A stretch of 64,000 bases of DNA from Mumia flava (GCF_002797495.1 NZ_PGEZ01000001.1:124001-188000), one strand, 5' to 3'. Positions 1 through 9,072 are shown, counted from the first letter of the stretch. Translations and numbers: made by a program. Notes: generated by a model not told the origin, from the letters alone.

Positions 1-102
1 TGCGCTCGGGGAAGGACGGGGCAGTCACGGGTCGATTCTCCCATCCCACCCCTGACGGCTCGGCGGGCGGCGGCTGTCGGTGGGGCGCGTCAGGATGGGG
101 GC

Positions 103-1641
103 ATGCTCCTCGCCGACGTGGTCGCCACCTCCCGTGCCGTCGCCGCGACCCGCTCCCGTCTGGCGAAGCGCGCGGCGATCGCCGAGCTGCTCGCCGCGAC
201 GCCGCCGGACGCGCTCGAGGTCGTGGTGACCTACCTGGCGGGCGAGCTGCGCCAGCGCCGGACGGGCCTCGGGTGGGCGTCGATGCGGGACCTGCCGGAC
301 CCGGCGGCGGAGCCGTCGCTGGACGTCGTGGACGTCGACGCGGCGTTCGAGACCATGGCGGCGATGTCCGGTCCCGGCTCCGCGGGCGCCCGTACGGACG
401 CCGCCGCAGCGCTGTTCGGGGCCGCGACCGCCGACGAGCAGGCCTACCTGCGCGGCCTGGTCTCCGGGGACGTGCGCCAGGGCGCGCTGGACTCGGTGGT
501 CGCGGATGCCGTGGCGGAGGCCGCGGGGCTGCCCGCGGCGGACGTACGGCGTGCCGTGATGCTGCGCGGCGCGCTCGCGCCCGTCGCGTCGGCGGCGCTG
601 TCCGGCGGGGCGGAGGCGGTGGCGGGGTTCCGGCTCGAGGCGGGGCGCGCGGTCCGGCCCATGCTCGCCTCGAGCGCACCCGACGTCGCGGCGGCGCTGG
701 AGAAGATCGGCGCCGGATCGCCGACGTCGGTCGACACGAAGCTCGACGGTATCCGGATCCAGGTCCACCGGGTCGGCGACGACGTCCGGGTCTACACCCG
801 CAGCCTCGACGACATCACCGAGCGGGTCGGGTCGATCGTGGAGGCCGTCCGGGGTCTGTCGGCGGACACGCTGGTGCTGGACGGAGAGGCGGTGGTGATC
901 GAGCAGGACGGGCGGCCGGCACCGTTCCAGGACATCGCCTCGCTCGGCGCCACCCGGGTGCGTCCGGAGGCCCCCGACCTGTCGTCGGACGACGTACGGG
1001 TTCTGTCGCCGGTGTTCTTCGACGTCCTGCACGTCGACGGCGAGGACCTGATCGACCGTCCGCTGTCCGAGCGCCTCGAGGTGCTGGACCGCCTCGCGCC
1101 GGGGCTGACCGTGCCGCGGTTGCGGACCGCCGACGGCGCCGAGGCGACCACCTTCTTCGACGATGTCGTCGACCGGGGGTACGAAGGCGTCGTGGTCAAG
1201 GCGCTCGACGCCCCGTACGAGGCGGGTCGGCGCGGTGCGGCCTGGGTCAAGGTGAAGCCGCGGCACACCCTGGACCTCGTCGTGCTGGCGGTCGAGTGGG
1301 GGTCCGGTCGGCGCAAGGGCTGGCTGTCGAACATCCACCTGGGCGCCCGCGACCCCGACGGCGGCGGCTTCGTGATGCTCGGCAAGACGTTCAAGGGGAT
1401 GACCGACGAGATCCTGGCGTGGCAGACCGAGCGGTTCACCGAGCTCGCCACGGACGGGACCGACGACTGGGTCGTGACCGTCCGCCCCGAGCAGGTCGTC
1501 GAGATCGCCTTCGACGGAGTCCAGCGGTCGCCTCGCTACCCCGGAGGCGTGGCGCTGCGCTTCGCCCGCGTGCTGCGCTACCGCGACGACAAGCCCGCGG
1601 CAGAGGCCGACACGATCGACGCGGTCCGGGCGCTGCTCTGA
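103..1641 (+). CDS. lig: ATP-dependent DNA ligase
   Basis: A 512-residue ligase that seals nicks in duplex DNA using ATP. The motif DTKLDGIR carries the adenylated lysine (about K213); LDGEAVV, YEGVVVK and AWVKVKP follow as nucleotidyltransferase motifs III, IV and V. Order: helical DNA-binding domain (about 1-190), adenylation domain (about 195-400), OB fold (about 400-510). No primase or nuclease domain is fused, so it resembles the stand-alone actinobacterial type (mycobacterial LigB) rather than LigD; the main replicative ligase is normally the NAD-dependent LigA. The ATG has no clear Shine-Dalgarno sequence; an imperfect -10 (CAGGAT) lies six bases before it. Confidence 0.93.
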   Translation: MLLADVVATSRAVAATRSRLAKRAAIAELLAATPPDALEVVVTYLAGELRQRRTGLGWASMRDLPDPAAEPSLDVVDVDAAFETMAAMSGPGSAGARTDAAAALFGAATADEQAYLRGLVSGDVRQGALDSVVADAVAEAAGLPAADVRRAVMLRGALAPVASAALSGGAEAVAGFRLEAGRAVRPMLASSAPDVAAALEKIGAGSPTSVDTKLDGIRIQVHRVGDDVRVYTRSLDDITERVGSIVEAVRGLSADTLVLDGEAVVIEQDGRPAPFQDIASLGATRVRPEAPDLSSDDVRVLSPVFFDVLHVDGEDLIDRPLSERLEVLDRLAPGLTVPRLRTADGAEATTFFDDVVDRGYEGVVVKALDAPYEAGRRGAAWVKVKPRHTLDLVVLAVEWGSGRRKGWLSNIHLGARDPDGGGFVMLGKTFKGMTDEILAWQTERFTELATDGTDDWVVTVRPEQVVEIAFDGVQRSPRYPGGVALRFARVLRYRDDKPAAEADTIDAVRALL

Positions 1642-1682
1642 CGCGGAGCGGGGTCGTCCTGCCGGTAGCGTGAGTTCCGGGG

Positions 1683-2108
1683 GTGCAGCGCATGGGGCGA
1701 CCACGGAAAGCACGTGAGTCCGACATCGAGGAGGTCGCGCTCGCCCTGCCCCGGGCGGTGATGGTCGCGGGCTGGGGTGGGCTGCCTTCCTACCGGGTCA
1801 GCGGCCGGTTCTTCGTCGGCTACCGCACGCCTCGCCCCGACGCCGTGGACGCCGAGTCCGGCGAGCGGCTCACCGACGTCGTGGTGTTCCGGGTCCCCGA
1901 CGAGGGCGACAAGCTGGCGCTCGTCCAGGGGGACGGGCCGTTCTTCACGACACCCCACTTCGACGGCCACGCCTCCGTCCTGCTCCGGCTCGCGCACCTC
2001 GGCCGGCTCAGCCGCGACGAGCTCGCCGAGGTCATCGTCGACGCCTGGCGCTCGCAGGCAGCTCCGACCGTCGTAGGGCGCTGGGAGGCCGAGCGCCGGG
2101 ACGGCTGA
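1683..2108 (+). CDS. MmcQ/YjbR family protein
   Basis: A small cytoplasmic protein of about 138-141 residues. The segment FFTTPHFDGHASVLLRL followed by a DELAEVIVDAW helix is typical of the MmcQ/YjbR (CyaY-like fold) family, often called DNA-binding although the role is unproven. Start is either GTG at 1683 or the in-frame ATG at 1692; a TAGCGT -10-like box at 1666-1671 would give a leader of only a few bases. It follows the ligase by 41 bases on the same strand and is convergent with the oxidoreductase at 2261-2740. Confidence 0.8.
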   Translation: MQRMGRPRKARESDIEEVALALPRAVMVAGWGGLPSYRVSGRFFVGYRTPRPDAVDAESGERLTDVVVFRVPDEGDKLALVQGDGPFFTTPHFDGHASVLLRLAHLGRLSRDELAEVIVDAWRSQAAPTVVGRWEAERRDG

Positions 2109-2183
2109 GCCCGGTCACCTGACCGGACGACCACTGAATCACCGCAAATCGGACCTGCTCCCCGTCCGAGCGCGCTCTACCGG

Positions 2184-2215
2184 CTCCGAGCGCGCGCTGC
2201 GGGGTGCGCTCGGAG
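2184..2215. terminator. Hairpin between convergent genes
   Basis: CTCCGAGCGC (2184-2193) pairs with GCGCTCGGAG (2206-2215) across a 12-base loop. It lies in the 152-base gap between two convergent genes and could end transcription from either side. The gap also repeats GAGCGCGC and GTGCGCTCGG short words. Confidence 0.4.
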
Positions 2216-2260
2216 TGGGCGAGGTGCGCTCGGTCCCCGGTCTGCGGGATGCCGACGGGC

Positions 2261-2740
2261 TCAGCCGCCGGCGGCGCCCGCGGCACCCGCCGTCGCCAGG
2301 CGGAACCGCACGAGCAGGATCCGCTCCCCCACCTCCAGGGGGATCGGCGCATCGCTGGTGAGCTCGGGGACGCCCAGGCCCTTCGAGACGGTCGCGGCCT
2401 GCCCGGGATGCACCTGGCGGTACTCCTCCAGCAGGTCGACCGACTGCTGCGCGGCCAGAAGGATCGCCGTCGCGGGAGCGGCGGTGTGCTTGCCCCACCA
2501 CAGCCGTACGTGGGGGTCGGCCTGGACGTTGCGGTACCACTGCGACGCGGCGCCGTAGCCGGACGCGACGACGATCCCGTCGCCCTCGTCGAGGACGACC
2601 TCGAGCACCACGTACCGCCGCTCGCCCGACGTGCGCCCGATGTGCTCCACCATCGCCAGCCGCCCGGCGAAGACGCGGCCGAGCCCGACCTTGAACAACC
2701 CGATCGGGGAACGCGCCAGCCAGCGCGGGATCTGCCTCAT
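2261..2740 (-). CDS. Deazaflavin-dependent nitroreductase family protein
   Basis: 159 residues starting MRQIPRW. The pattern GRTSGERRYVVLEVV, then SGYGAASQWYRNVQADP and an LLVRFRL end, is characteristic of the F420/FMN split-barrel family that includes mycobacterial Ddn. Members reduce quinones or nitro compounds with F420H2; the substrate here is unknown. Its ATG overlaps the stop codon of the rhodanese gene by four bases (ATGA), so the two are translationally coupled. A much longer upstream reading frame exists but would run through the rhodanese gene, so the ATG at 2740 is chosen. Confidence 0.85.
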   Translation of the reverse strand: MRQIPRWLARSPIGLFKVGLGRVFAGRLAMVEHIGRTSGERRYVVLEVVLDEGDGIVVASGYGAASQWYRNVQADPHVRLWWGKHTAAPATAILLAAQQSVDLLEEYRQVHPGQAATVSKGLGVPELTSDAPIPLEVGERILLVRFRLATAGAAGAAGG

Positions 2741-3657
2741 CGGTCCTCCTCGTCGTCTCGTTCGTCCGCGGGTTCGTCGCCGGTCGCCACGGGGCGGCTG
2801 GGGTCGGCGATCCACTCGCTCCACGACCCGGCGTACAGGGCCGCGTCGATGCCGATCCGCCGCAGGGCCAGGACCGTACGCGCGGCCGTGACGCCGGAGC
2901 CGCAGTACGCCGCGACCTCCCGCGTGCCGGACCCCGCTCCGCTCTCGCCGATCCCCAGCCCTGCGTACCGCGCGCGGAGCGCTGCGACCGACCGCCACCG
3001 TCCGTCGGCCTCCGCGTCGCCGCCCGCCGGCGCCGACACGGCACCGGGAACGTGGCCGGCGACCGGGTCGATCGGCTCGGCCTCGCCGCGGAACCGCTCA
3101 CCGGTCCGCGCGTCCAGCAGGATCCCGCCCGCCGCCACCTGCGCGGCACCTGCGGCGTCGACGACCGGCAGCGCGCCCGGCGTCCCCGCGAAGTCACCCG
3201 GCGCCACCACCGGCGCCTCTGCGCTCACCGGCAGCCCGGCCGCGCGCCACGCGTCGTACCCGCCGTCCAGCACCGTCACCGTCGCGTGCCCGTAGTCGGT
3301 CAGCAACCACCACGCCCGCGCCGCCGCCGACCCCTCACCGCCGTCGTAGACGATCACCGGCCGGTCCGCCGACACACCGGCCGCCCGCATCGCGGCGACG
3401 AACCGGTCCGGGTCCGGCAACGGGTGCCGGCCGCGCCCGTCGTCGGGCGGATCGGCGAGCGCGGCGTCGAGGTCCACGAACACCGCGCCCGGCATGTGCC
3501 CGGCCTCGTACGCCGCCAGCCCCGGTGGCCCCGTGAGCGACCAGCGGACGTCGAGAACCGTCGGGTGTTCCCCGGGATCGGGCCGGTTCAGCAGGTCAGC
3601 AGCCTGCGCCGCGCTGATCACCGGATCGGACACGTCGGCCTGCCCACGTCGAACCAT
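2737..3657 (-). CDS. sseA: Two-domain sulfurtransferase (rhodanese)
   Basis: 306 residues with two rhodanese domains (about 12-135 and 160-295). The C-terminal active loop is CGSGVTA with the catalytic cysteine near residue 252; the N-terminal domain has aspartate (IVYDGGEGS) at the equivalent position and is inactive, as usual in this family. It transfers sulfane sulfur from thiosulfate or 3-mercaptopyruvate; the loop CxSGxT fits the thiosulfate/mercaptopyruvate group but does not decide the donor. It heads a two-gene operon with the oxidoreductase. The ATG at 3657 lies six bases after a TACCGT -10 box with no Shine-Dalgarno sequence, suggesting a leaderless mRNA. Confidence 0.88.
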   Translation of the reverse strand: MVRRGQADVSDPVISAAQAADLLNRPDPGEHPTVLDVRWSLTGPPGLAAYEAGHMPGAVFVDLDAALADPPDDGRGRHPLPDPDRFVAAMRAAGVSADRPVIVYDGGEGSAAARAWWLLTDYGHATVTVLDGGYDAWRAAGLPVSAEAPVVAPGDFAGTPGALPVVDAAGAAQVAAGGILLDARTGERFRGEAEPIDPVAGHVPGAVSAPAGGDAEADGRWRSVAALRARYAGLGIGESGAGSGTREVAAYCGSGVTAARTVLALRRIGIDAALYAGSWSEWIADPSRPVATGDEPADERDDEEDR

Positions 3658-3663
3658 GGGCAC

Positions 3664-3673
3664 ACGGTAGCCT
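3664..3673. promoter_or_regulatory. Divergent overlapping -10 boxes of sseA and tdk
   Basis: On the minus strand TACCGT (3669-3664) lies six bases before the sseA ATG. On the plus strand TAGCCT (3668-3673) lies eight bases before the tdk GTG. The two boxes share the TA at 3668-3669, and only 24 bases separate the two start codons. Neither gene has a ribosome binding site, so both transcripts are probably leaderless and the promoters should compete. Confidence 0.6.
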
Positions 3674-3681
3674 CGTGCCCC

Positions 3682-4335
3682 GTGGCGAGCCTGCTCTTCT
3701 TCACCGGGACGATGGACAGCGGCAAGTCGACGCTGGCGCTGCAGACCAACCACAACCACGCCGCACGCGGCCGGGTCGGGCGGATCTTCACCAGCCAGGA
3801 CCGCGCCGGCGACGGGCGGCTGTCGAGCCGGCTCGGTCTGTCGACCGAGGCGATCGAGGTCGATCCCGACTTCGGCTTCTGGTCGTACGTGGTGGGTGCG
3901 CTGACGCAGGGCGAGCGGATCGACTACCTGATCTGCGACGAGGCGCAGTTCTACACGGCCGTGCAGGTCGAGGAGCTGGCGCGGATCTCCGACGAGCTGC
4001 AGATCGACGTGTTCGCGTTCGGGATCCTCACCGACTTCCGGACGCGGCTGTTCGAAGGCTCCGCGCGACTGGTCGAGCTCGCCGACCGGATCCAGCCGCT
4101 GCAGGTCGAGGCGCTGTGCTGGTGCGGCAAGCGCGCCACGCACAACGCACGGACCGAGAACGGCGTCATGGTCACCGAGGGCGACCAGATCGTCGTCGGC
4201 GACGTGGAGGACCCTGCGCAGCCGGCGCCGACGGTCGGGTACGAGGTGCTGTGCCGTCAGCACCACCGGCGCCGCATGACCACGGCGCGCGCTCGGGCGG
4301 TCACGACGGTGCCGGACCCCCTGCCGTTCTCCTGA
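3682..4335 (+). CDS. tdk: Thymidine kinase
   Basis: 217 residues; phosphorylates thymidine with ATP in the pyrimidine salvage pathway. Visible features: P-loop GTMDSGKST near the N-terminus, ICDEAQFY (Walker B and catalytic region), and a structural zinc site formed by CWCG and the later LCRQHH segment. This is the type II (TK1-like) family at its normal length. The GTG at 3682 puts the P-loop eight residues from the N-terminus as expected; the longer upstream frame is antisense to sseA. Likely leaderless. Confidence 0.95.
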   Translation: MASLLFFTGTMDSGKSTLALQTNHNHAARGRVGRIFTSQDRAGDGRLSSRLGLSTEAIEVDPDFGFWSYVVGALTQGERIDYLICDEAQFYTAVQVEELARISDELQIDVFAFGILTDFRTRLFEGSARLVELADRIQPLQVEALCWCGKRATHNARTENGVMVTEGDQIVVGDVEDPAQPAPTVGYEVLCRQHHRRRMTTARARAVTTVPDPLPFS

Positions 4336-4415
4336 CCGACTGCTGACGACGGCGGCCCCGCCCGTACGGTCCGCCGTGGCTCACCGATCTGCAGCGAGGG
4401 TCCTGGGCGGTGACC

Positions 4416-4448
4416 TGTGACGGATGCATGGCACTGCCATCCGTCACA
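4416..4448. terminator. Bidirectional hairpin between tdk and phosphodiesterase
   Basis: TGTGACGGATG (4416-4426) pairs perfectly with CATCCGTCACA (4438-4448) around an 11-base loop, in the gap between two convergent genes. Confidence 0.65.
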
Positions 4449-4485
4449 CCGCACCGATCTGGCGGGTCGGCCGCGCGACCCGCAC

Positions 4486-5613
4486 TCAGAGGTCGACGAG
4501 CACCGGAATCCGGGTCTCGGCCTCCGAGATCGACCCGTGGAACCCGACCATCGACATCTCGATCGCGAAGTGGCGCGTGGAGAAGACCGCGAAGTCACCG
4601 AGCCCGAGCACCAGCACGTCGCCGATCCGCGGACGGACACGGTCGTCGATCGTCCCGAACCACCCCGCGTCCTCCGCCTCGTCGCGTGTCACGACCAGCG
4701 CCGCGTCGCCGAACCGTGCCCGCCAGCGCTGCGCGACCTCCTGCTCCGCGCCGGTGCGCGTGTAGAGGTGCCGGAAGCGCGCCTCGCCGGCGAACAGCTG
4801 GACGTCGTCGAGCAGCGACGGCTCGCTCTCGACGTCGAACCGCCCGCCGGCCGGCAGATCGACCATCCCGTGGTCGGCGGTGATCAGCAGGGCGGTCCCA
4901 GGTGCCAGCGCGTCGCGCAGGTCCTGCAGATCGGCGTCGATGCCGCGCAGCCGGTCGCGCCACTGCTGCGACGCGCAGCCGTGCTGGTGCCCGGTGTGGT
5001 CGAGCGTCGACTCGTAGGTGTAGACCAGCGAGCGCGGTGTCGCCTCCGAGACCTCCGCGACCACGTCGGCGCGCTCGTAGATCGAGGCGTACGGGTGGAA
5101 CGGCACGCCGCCCTGGCTGCAGACGGTCAGGCCGGATCCCTCGAACTCCGCCTTGTTGACCGCCGACGTCGGGACTCCGGCCGCATCGATCCGCTCGAGC
5201 ATCGTCGGGTGCGGTTGCCAGGTCCGCGGATCGACCGCGTCGTCCCAGCGCAGCGAGTTGATCACCCGGTCGGTCCCGGGGATCCGGCAGGTGTAGCCGA
5301 CGAGTCCGTGCTGTCCGGCCGGCAGGCCTGTCCCCAGCGACGTGATCGACGTCGCCGTCGTCGACGGCAGCCCGGAACGCAGGGTGTGCCCGCCGTCGAG
5401 GAGCGAGGAGAGGTACGGGGCGAGGTCGCGGTGCTCCGCGAGAAGATCGGCCCCGAGTCCGTCGACCAGCACCACGACGTACCGTGCGGCGCTCGGCAGC
5501 CCGATCCGGTCCGTCCAGCTCGGAACCCCCAGCGCGGCCGCGACGCTCGGCAGGACCGCGTCGATCCGGACGGAGTCGGCGATCGCCCCGCCCGGCACAG
5601 GGTCGGCGCTCAC
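4486..5613 (-). CDS. Alkaline-phosphatase superfamily phosphodiesterase
   Basis: 375 residues of the type I phosphodiesterase/nucleotide pyrophosphatase family. VVLVDGLGADLL supplies metal ligands, GLPSTTATSITSLGTGL holds the nucleophilic threonine, GQHGLVGYTCR follows, and TADHGMVD near residue 280 gives the late metal site. It likely hydrolyses a phosphodiester or pyrophosphate bond; the substrate is unknown. No signal peptide is seen. The GTG start overlaps the stop codon of the upstream DUF5998 gene by four bases (GTGA), so the pair is coupled and the longer frame beginning inside that gene is rejected. Confidence 0.85.
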   Translation of the reverse strand: MSADPVPGGAIADSVRIDAVLPSVAAALGVPSWTDRIGLPSAARYVVVLVDGLGADLLAEHRDLAPYLSSLLDGGHTLRSGLPSTTATSITSLGTGLPAGQHGLVGYTCRIPGTDRVINSLRWDDAVDPRTWQPHPTMLERIDAAGVPTSAVNKAEFEGSGLTVCSQGGVPFHPYASIYERADVVAEVSEATPRSLVYTYESTLDHTGHQHGCASQQWRDRLRGIDADLQDLRDALAPGTALLITADHGMVDLPAGGRFDVESEPSLLDDVQLFAGEARFRHLYTRTGAEQEVAQRWRARFGDAALVVTRDEAEDAGWFGTIDDRVRPRIGDVLVLGLGDFAVFSTRHFAIEMSMVGFHGSISEAETRIPVLVDL

Positions 5614-6242
5614 CGGAGGGGTCGTGAGGTGACGGCCGAGAGCGCGCGGGCGAAACCGAGCAGGCGCGAGACCGCGGCACCGCCCTCGGCGGCAGCGCTG
5701 ACGCGCAGCGAGAAGTCGTCGGCCGAGGACGTCCCGGTGTAGCCGTGGTCCGCCTCGCAGCTGGGGTCCGAGCACGCGGCCGGCTCCAGGTCGAGTCGGT
5801 GCACGGCGCCCCAGCCGATGGTGAGCACGACCTCGGCCGGGTCGACGTCCGCCCGCGCGTCGAGCGCAGCGGACGTCGGGACCGTCCGCGTCACGACTAC
5901 GGACTCGACCGACCGCAGCGCGACCGCCTCCGTGGTGGTCGAGGTGTAGGGCTCGGGGAGCACGTCGTCGGCCGGGTGCTCGTCGGTGTGGGTGAGCAGC
6001 AGCCGCGACGGGGTCAGCAGCAGGACCGTCATGTGGCGGCGCACCTCGTCCCGGTCGAACGTCGGCTCGTGGTGGAGCACGTACGCCGTGACCGGCTCGG
6101 ACGCGAGCGCATCGGCGATGCCGGCGGCGACCACCTGCGGGTAGAACCCGGTGGTCTCGACGTCGGCGGCGAGCTCGGCCGTGCGGTCGGGGACGGTGTC
6201 CCCCGACTCGAGCCGGGCGGTGGACGGGTGTCGGTTGGCCAT
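5610..6242 (-). CDS. DUF5998 family protein
   Basis: 210 residues starting MANRHPSTARL. An actinobacterial protein of unknown function; the sequence has a TFDRDEVRRHMTVLLLTPSRLLLTHTDEH segment resembling a PH-like beta fold and a CSDPSCEADHGYTG segment whose cysteines and histidine could bind a metal. It is consistently coupled here with the phosphodiesterase downstream (four-base overlap). Upstream in-frame residues exist but the ATG at 6242 gives the family-like N-terminus. Assignment to DUF5998 is from recall of the family. Confidence 0.7.
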   Translation of the reverse strand: MANRHPSTARLESGDTVPDRTAELAADVETTGFYPQVVAAGIADALASEPVTAYVLHHEPTFDRDEVRRHMTVLLLTPSRLLLTHTDEHPADDVLPEPYTSTTTEAVALRSVESVVVTRTVPTSAALDARADVDPAEVVLTIGWGAVHRLDLEPAACSDPSCEADHGYTGTSSADDFSLRVSAAAEGGAAVSRLLGFARALSAVTSRPLR

Positions 6243-6307
6243 GAGTTCCAGTCTCGCACCTCCGCCCTGGCGGCGTCGCCGTACTCCCCAGCCTCGCTTC
6301 GGCCCGG

Positions 6308-9019
6308 TCATCCGCGCAACGTGTCGCCGAGGCCGACCGGACTGCTCAGCCGGCGTACGTACCAGTCCCGTCGGTTGTCCGCCGGCGGCGCCACGCGGAG
6401 CCGGGCCTTCAGCACGCGACAGCCGTCCTCGCCCGCCAGGACGGGCTCCATGTGGAGCTCGGCGACCTCCGGGAGGTCGTCCTTGAGCGCCGCGAGCCGC
6501 TGGAGCAGGTCCTCCAGGGCCGCGAGGTCCGCCAGCGGGCCGCCGCGATAGCCGAACAGCAGCGGCGCGGACTTCAGCTCACGGATCATGGCGGCGGCGT
6601 CGACGTCGGACAGCGGGGGGATCCGGTAGCTGCGGTCCTCCAGCAGATCGCTGGCAGCGCCGGCGAGCGAGAACGACAGCAGCGGACCGAACAGCGGATC
6701 CTCGGCGGCGCGGATCGAGACCGGGACCCCGGGCGGCGCGACCTTCTGGACCACGAACGCCGAGCGCTCCGGCGGACCGATGAGGCTGGTCAGCGCCTCC
6801 CAGGCCTCGGCCATGTCGTCCGCGTCGAAGATGTTGCGCCACACGTGCGCGAGGTCCGGCCGGGCGCGCAAGGAGTCCGCGGTCGCCTTCAGCACGACGT
6901 TCCAGCCGAGCTCCTCCCCCGCCGCGACCGCCGCCTCGAGCGTGGGGGCGGGCAGCGACGCCCACAGGTCGATCCCGTACAGCGCGAGGAGCTCCTGCAC
7001 CTGGTCGTCGCTCAGCCAGCCGCCGTCCGGGCCGGGCTGCATCGCGCCGGAGACCAGGGCGTGGGCCCCGTCGCGGTCGATGTCCTCGTAGTGGGCGATC
7101 TCGCCCTGCTCCTGGCCGGACCACGCGGCGTACGTGACGACGCGCGCGAGCGCCCGTACGGCCGACTCCGGACCGGAGTACGACGGGACGGAGCCTCGCC
7201 CGGCAGCGCCTTCGACGTCGGGGACACGGAGCAGCTCGGGGACGCCCTCGGTGCCGAGGAACGTCGAGACGATCGGCTTGTCCGACTGCTCACCGACGGC
7301 GGCCAGGACGTTGGCGACCTCCTCGCCGCTGGTGTTGACGGGCGGGATGTAGACCGCGACGATCGCGTCCACCTCCGGGTTGTCGATCGCCTCGTCCAGC
7401 GCGTGCTCGAAGTCGTCGGCGCCGGCGTCCGCGCCCAGCGCGATCGGGTCGGCGACCTTGAGCCCGAACGACGTGGCGGCGTCGGCGACCAGGAGCGCGA
7501 GGGCGTCGGAGTTGCCGACCACCGAGACGCGGGGGCCGCGCGGAAGCGGCTGGTGCGCCAGCAGCTGCGCCACGTCGAACATCTCGTCCAGGGTGTCGAC
7601 CTGGATGACGCCGGCCTGGCGGAACATCGCGTCGACGGCGGCCTGCGGCGCGGTCGTGGCCCGGACGGCGTGCCCGACCGGGACGCCCTGGGTCGAGCGA
7701 CCCGACTTCACCGCGACGATCGGCTTCTTGCGGCCGACCCGGCGCGCGATCCGGGAGAACTTGCGCGGGTTGCCGATGGACTCGAGGTACAGCAGGACGA
7801 CCTCGGTGGCGTCGTCCTCCTCCCAGTACTGGAGGAGGTCGTTGCCGGAGACGTCGGCGCGGTTCCCGGCGGATACGAAGGTCGACAGGCCTAGACCCCG
7901 CCGGTCGACGTTCTCCAGGATCGCGAGCCCCAGCGCGCCGGACTGGCAGAAGAACCCGACGCGGCCCCGCGGCGGGGTGATCGTCGACAGCGACGCGTTG
8001 AGGCGGACCGCGGAGGAGGTGTTGATCACACCCAGACAGTTCGGGCCGACCAGGCGCAGGCCGTACGAGCGGGCGAGCCCGACGAGGCGACGCTGGCGGC
8101 GGCGCCCCTCCTCGCCGATCTCGGCGAACCCCGAGGAGATCACGACGAGGCCGTGCACACCCTTGGCCGCGCAGTCGAGCACGACCTCGGGCACGGACTC
8201 GGCGGGGACCGCGATGATCGCGAGGTCGACGTCGTTCGGGATGTCCTGCACCGTCTTGTACGCAGGGAGGCCGGACACCGCCTCCGCCTGGGCGTTGACG
8301 GCGTAGACCGCACCGGCGAAGTCGCCGAGCACGAGGTTGCGGATCATCGTCTGGCCGATCGTGTCCTGGCGGCGGCTGGCGCCCACGATCGCGACGGAGC
8401 GGGCGTTGAAGAACCGCTCGATCGACGCCGCCTCGGCACGGTGCTCGCGCGCCTGCATCACGCCGATCGCGGTCTCGGTCGGGTCGATCGGGAAGACCAG
8501 CCGCATCACGCCGTCCTCGACGCTGCGCTCCACGGAGTAGCCCTGGTCGCGGAAGACCTGGATCATCCGGACGTTCTCGGGGAGGACGTCGGCGACGAAC
8601 CGCCGGATCCCCATCTCGCGGCCCGCCTGGGCGAGGTGCTCCAGCAGGAGCTGGCCGAGCCCGCGGCCCTGCTGGTCGTCCTCGACCAGGAACGCGACCT
8701 CGGCCTGGTGGTCGCCGACGGCGTCGTAGCGGCCGACGGCGATGATGTCGGCGCCGATCGTCACGACGAACGCGACCCGCTCGTGGTAGTCGATCTCGGT
8801 GAAACGCTTCACATCGCGCGCGGACAGCGTCGGGTACGGGGCGAAGAACCGGTAGTACTTCGACTGCTCGGACACCCGCGCGTAGAACCGGACGAGCTCG
8901 TCGGCGTCGTCCGGCGTGATCGGCCGCAGGTGCGCGGCTCCCCCGTCGCGCAGGACGACGTCGGCTTCCCAGTGCTCGGGGTAGCGCTCCTGTGCGGAGA
9001 CGACGGTCTGCTCGGTCAC
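6308..9019 (-). CDS. Pat-type protein lysine acetyltransferase (GNAT fused to ADP-forming acyl-CoA synthetase module)
   Basis: 903 residues. An N-terminal GNAT domain (about 20-175, with QQGRGLGQLLLEHL as the acetyl-CoA loop) precedes a CoA-binding Rossmann domain (VAIVGASRRQDTIGQ), a flavodoxin-like ligase domain and a C-terminal ATP-grasp domain. Proteins of this build (Pat of Streptomyces, with GNAT first) acetylate and inactivate acyl-CoA synthetases. The SHTG motif that carries the phosphorylated histidine in true ADP-forming acetyl-CoA synthetases appears replaced (VGHAVRATTAP), in keeping with a regulatory rather than catalytic synthetase module. The GTG start lies seven bases after TAGATT with no Shine-Dalgarno sequence. 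DUF5998 and the phosphodiesterase follow on the same strand. Confidence 0.88.
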   Translation of the reverse strand: MTEQTVVSAQERYPEHWEADVVLRDGGAAHLRPITPDDADELVRFYARVSEQSKYYRFFAPYPTLSARDVKRFTEIDYHERVAFVVTIGADIIAVGRYDAVGDHQAEVAFLVEDDQQGRGLGQLLLEHLAQAGREMGIRRFVADVLPENVRMIQVFRDQGYSVERSVEDGVMRLVFPIDPTETAIGVMQAREHRAEAASIERFFNARSVAIVGASRRQDTIGQTMIRNLVLGDFAGAVYAVNAQAEAVSGLPAYKTVQDIPNDVDLAIIAVPAESVPEVVLDCAAKGVHGLVVISSGFAEIGEEGRRRQRRLVGLARSYGLRLVGPNCLGVINTSSAVRLNASLSTITPPRGRVGFFCQSGALGLAILENVDRRGLGLSTFVSAGNRADVSGNDLLQYWEEDDATEVVLLYLESIGNPRKFSRIARRVGRKKPIVAVKSGRSTQGVPVGHAVRATTAPQAAVDAMFRQAGVIQVDTLDEMFDVAQLLAHQPLPRGPRVSVVGNSDALALLVADAATSFGLKVADPIALGADAGADDFEHALDEAIDNPEVDAIVAVYIPPVNTSGEEVANVLAAVGEQSDKPIVSTFLGTEGVPELLRVPDVEGAAGRGSVPSYSGPESAVRALARVVTYAAWSGQEQGEIAHYEDIDRDGAHALVSGAMQPGPDGGWLSDDQVQELLALYGIDLWASLPAPTLEAAVAAGEELGWNVVLKATADSLRARPDLAHVWRNIFDADDMAEAWEALTSLIGPPERSAFVVQKVAPPGVPVSIRAAEDPLFGPLLSFSLAGAASDLLEDRSYRIPPLSDVDAAAMIRELKSAPLLFGYRGGPLADLAALEDLLQRLAALKDDLPEVAELHMEPVLAGEDGCRVLKARLRVAPPADNRRDWYVRRLSSPVGLGDTLRG

Positions 9020-9026
9020 ACCGAGA

Positions 9027-9032
9027 AATCTA
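9027..9032 (-). promoter_or_regulatory. -10 box of the Pat-type gene
   Basis: TAGATT on the minus strand, seven bases before the GTG start; predicted leaderless transcript. Confidence 0.55.
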
Positions 9033-9066
9033 CCGTCTGCTCCCCAGTCCCGTCCGCCCCGGAGGC

Positions 9067-9072
9067 TAGGGT
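9067..9072 (+). promoter_or_regulatory. -10 box of parC
   Basis: TAGGGT about 48 bases before the parC ATG. Unlike its divergent neighbour, parC has a leader with a ribosome binding site (GGAAGGA, five bases before the ATG). Confidence 0.45.

Noticed and set aside
1-102. Possible end or start of another gene at the left edge
   Set aside because: No frame with recognisable sequence; only 102 bases are available.
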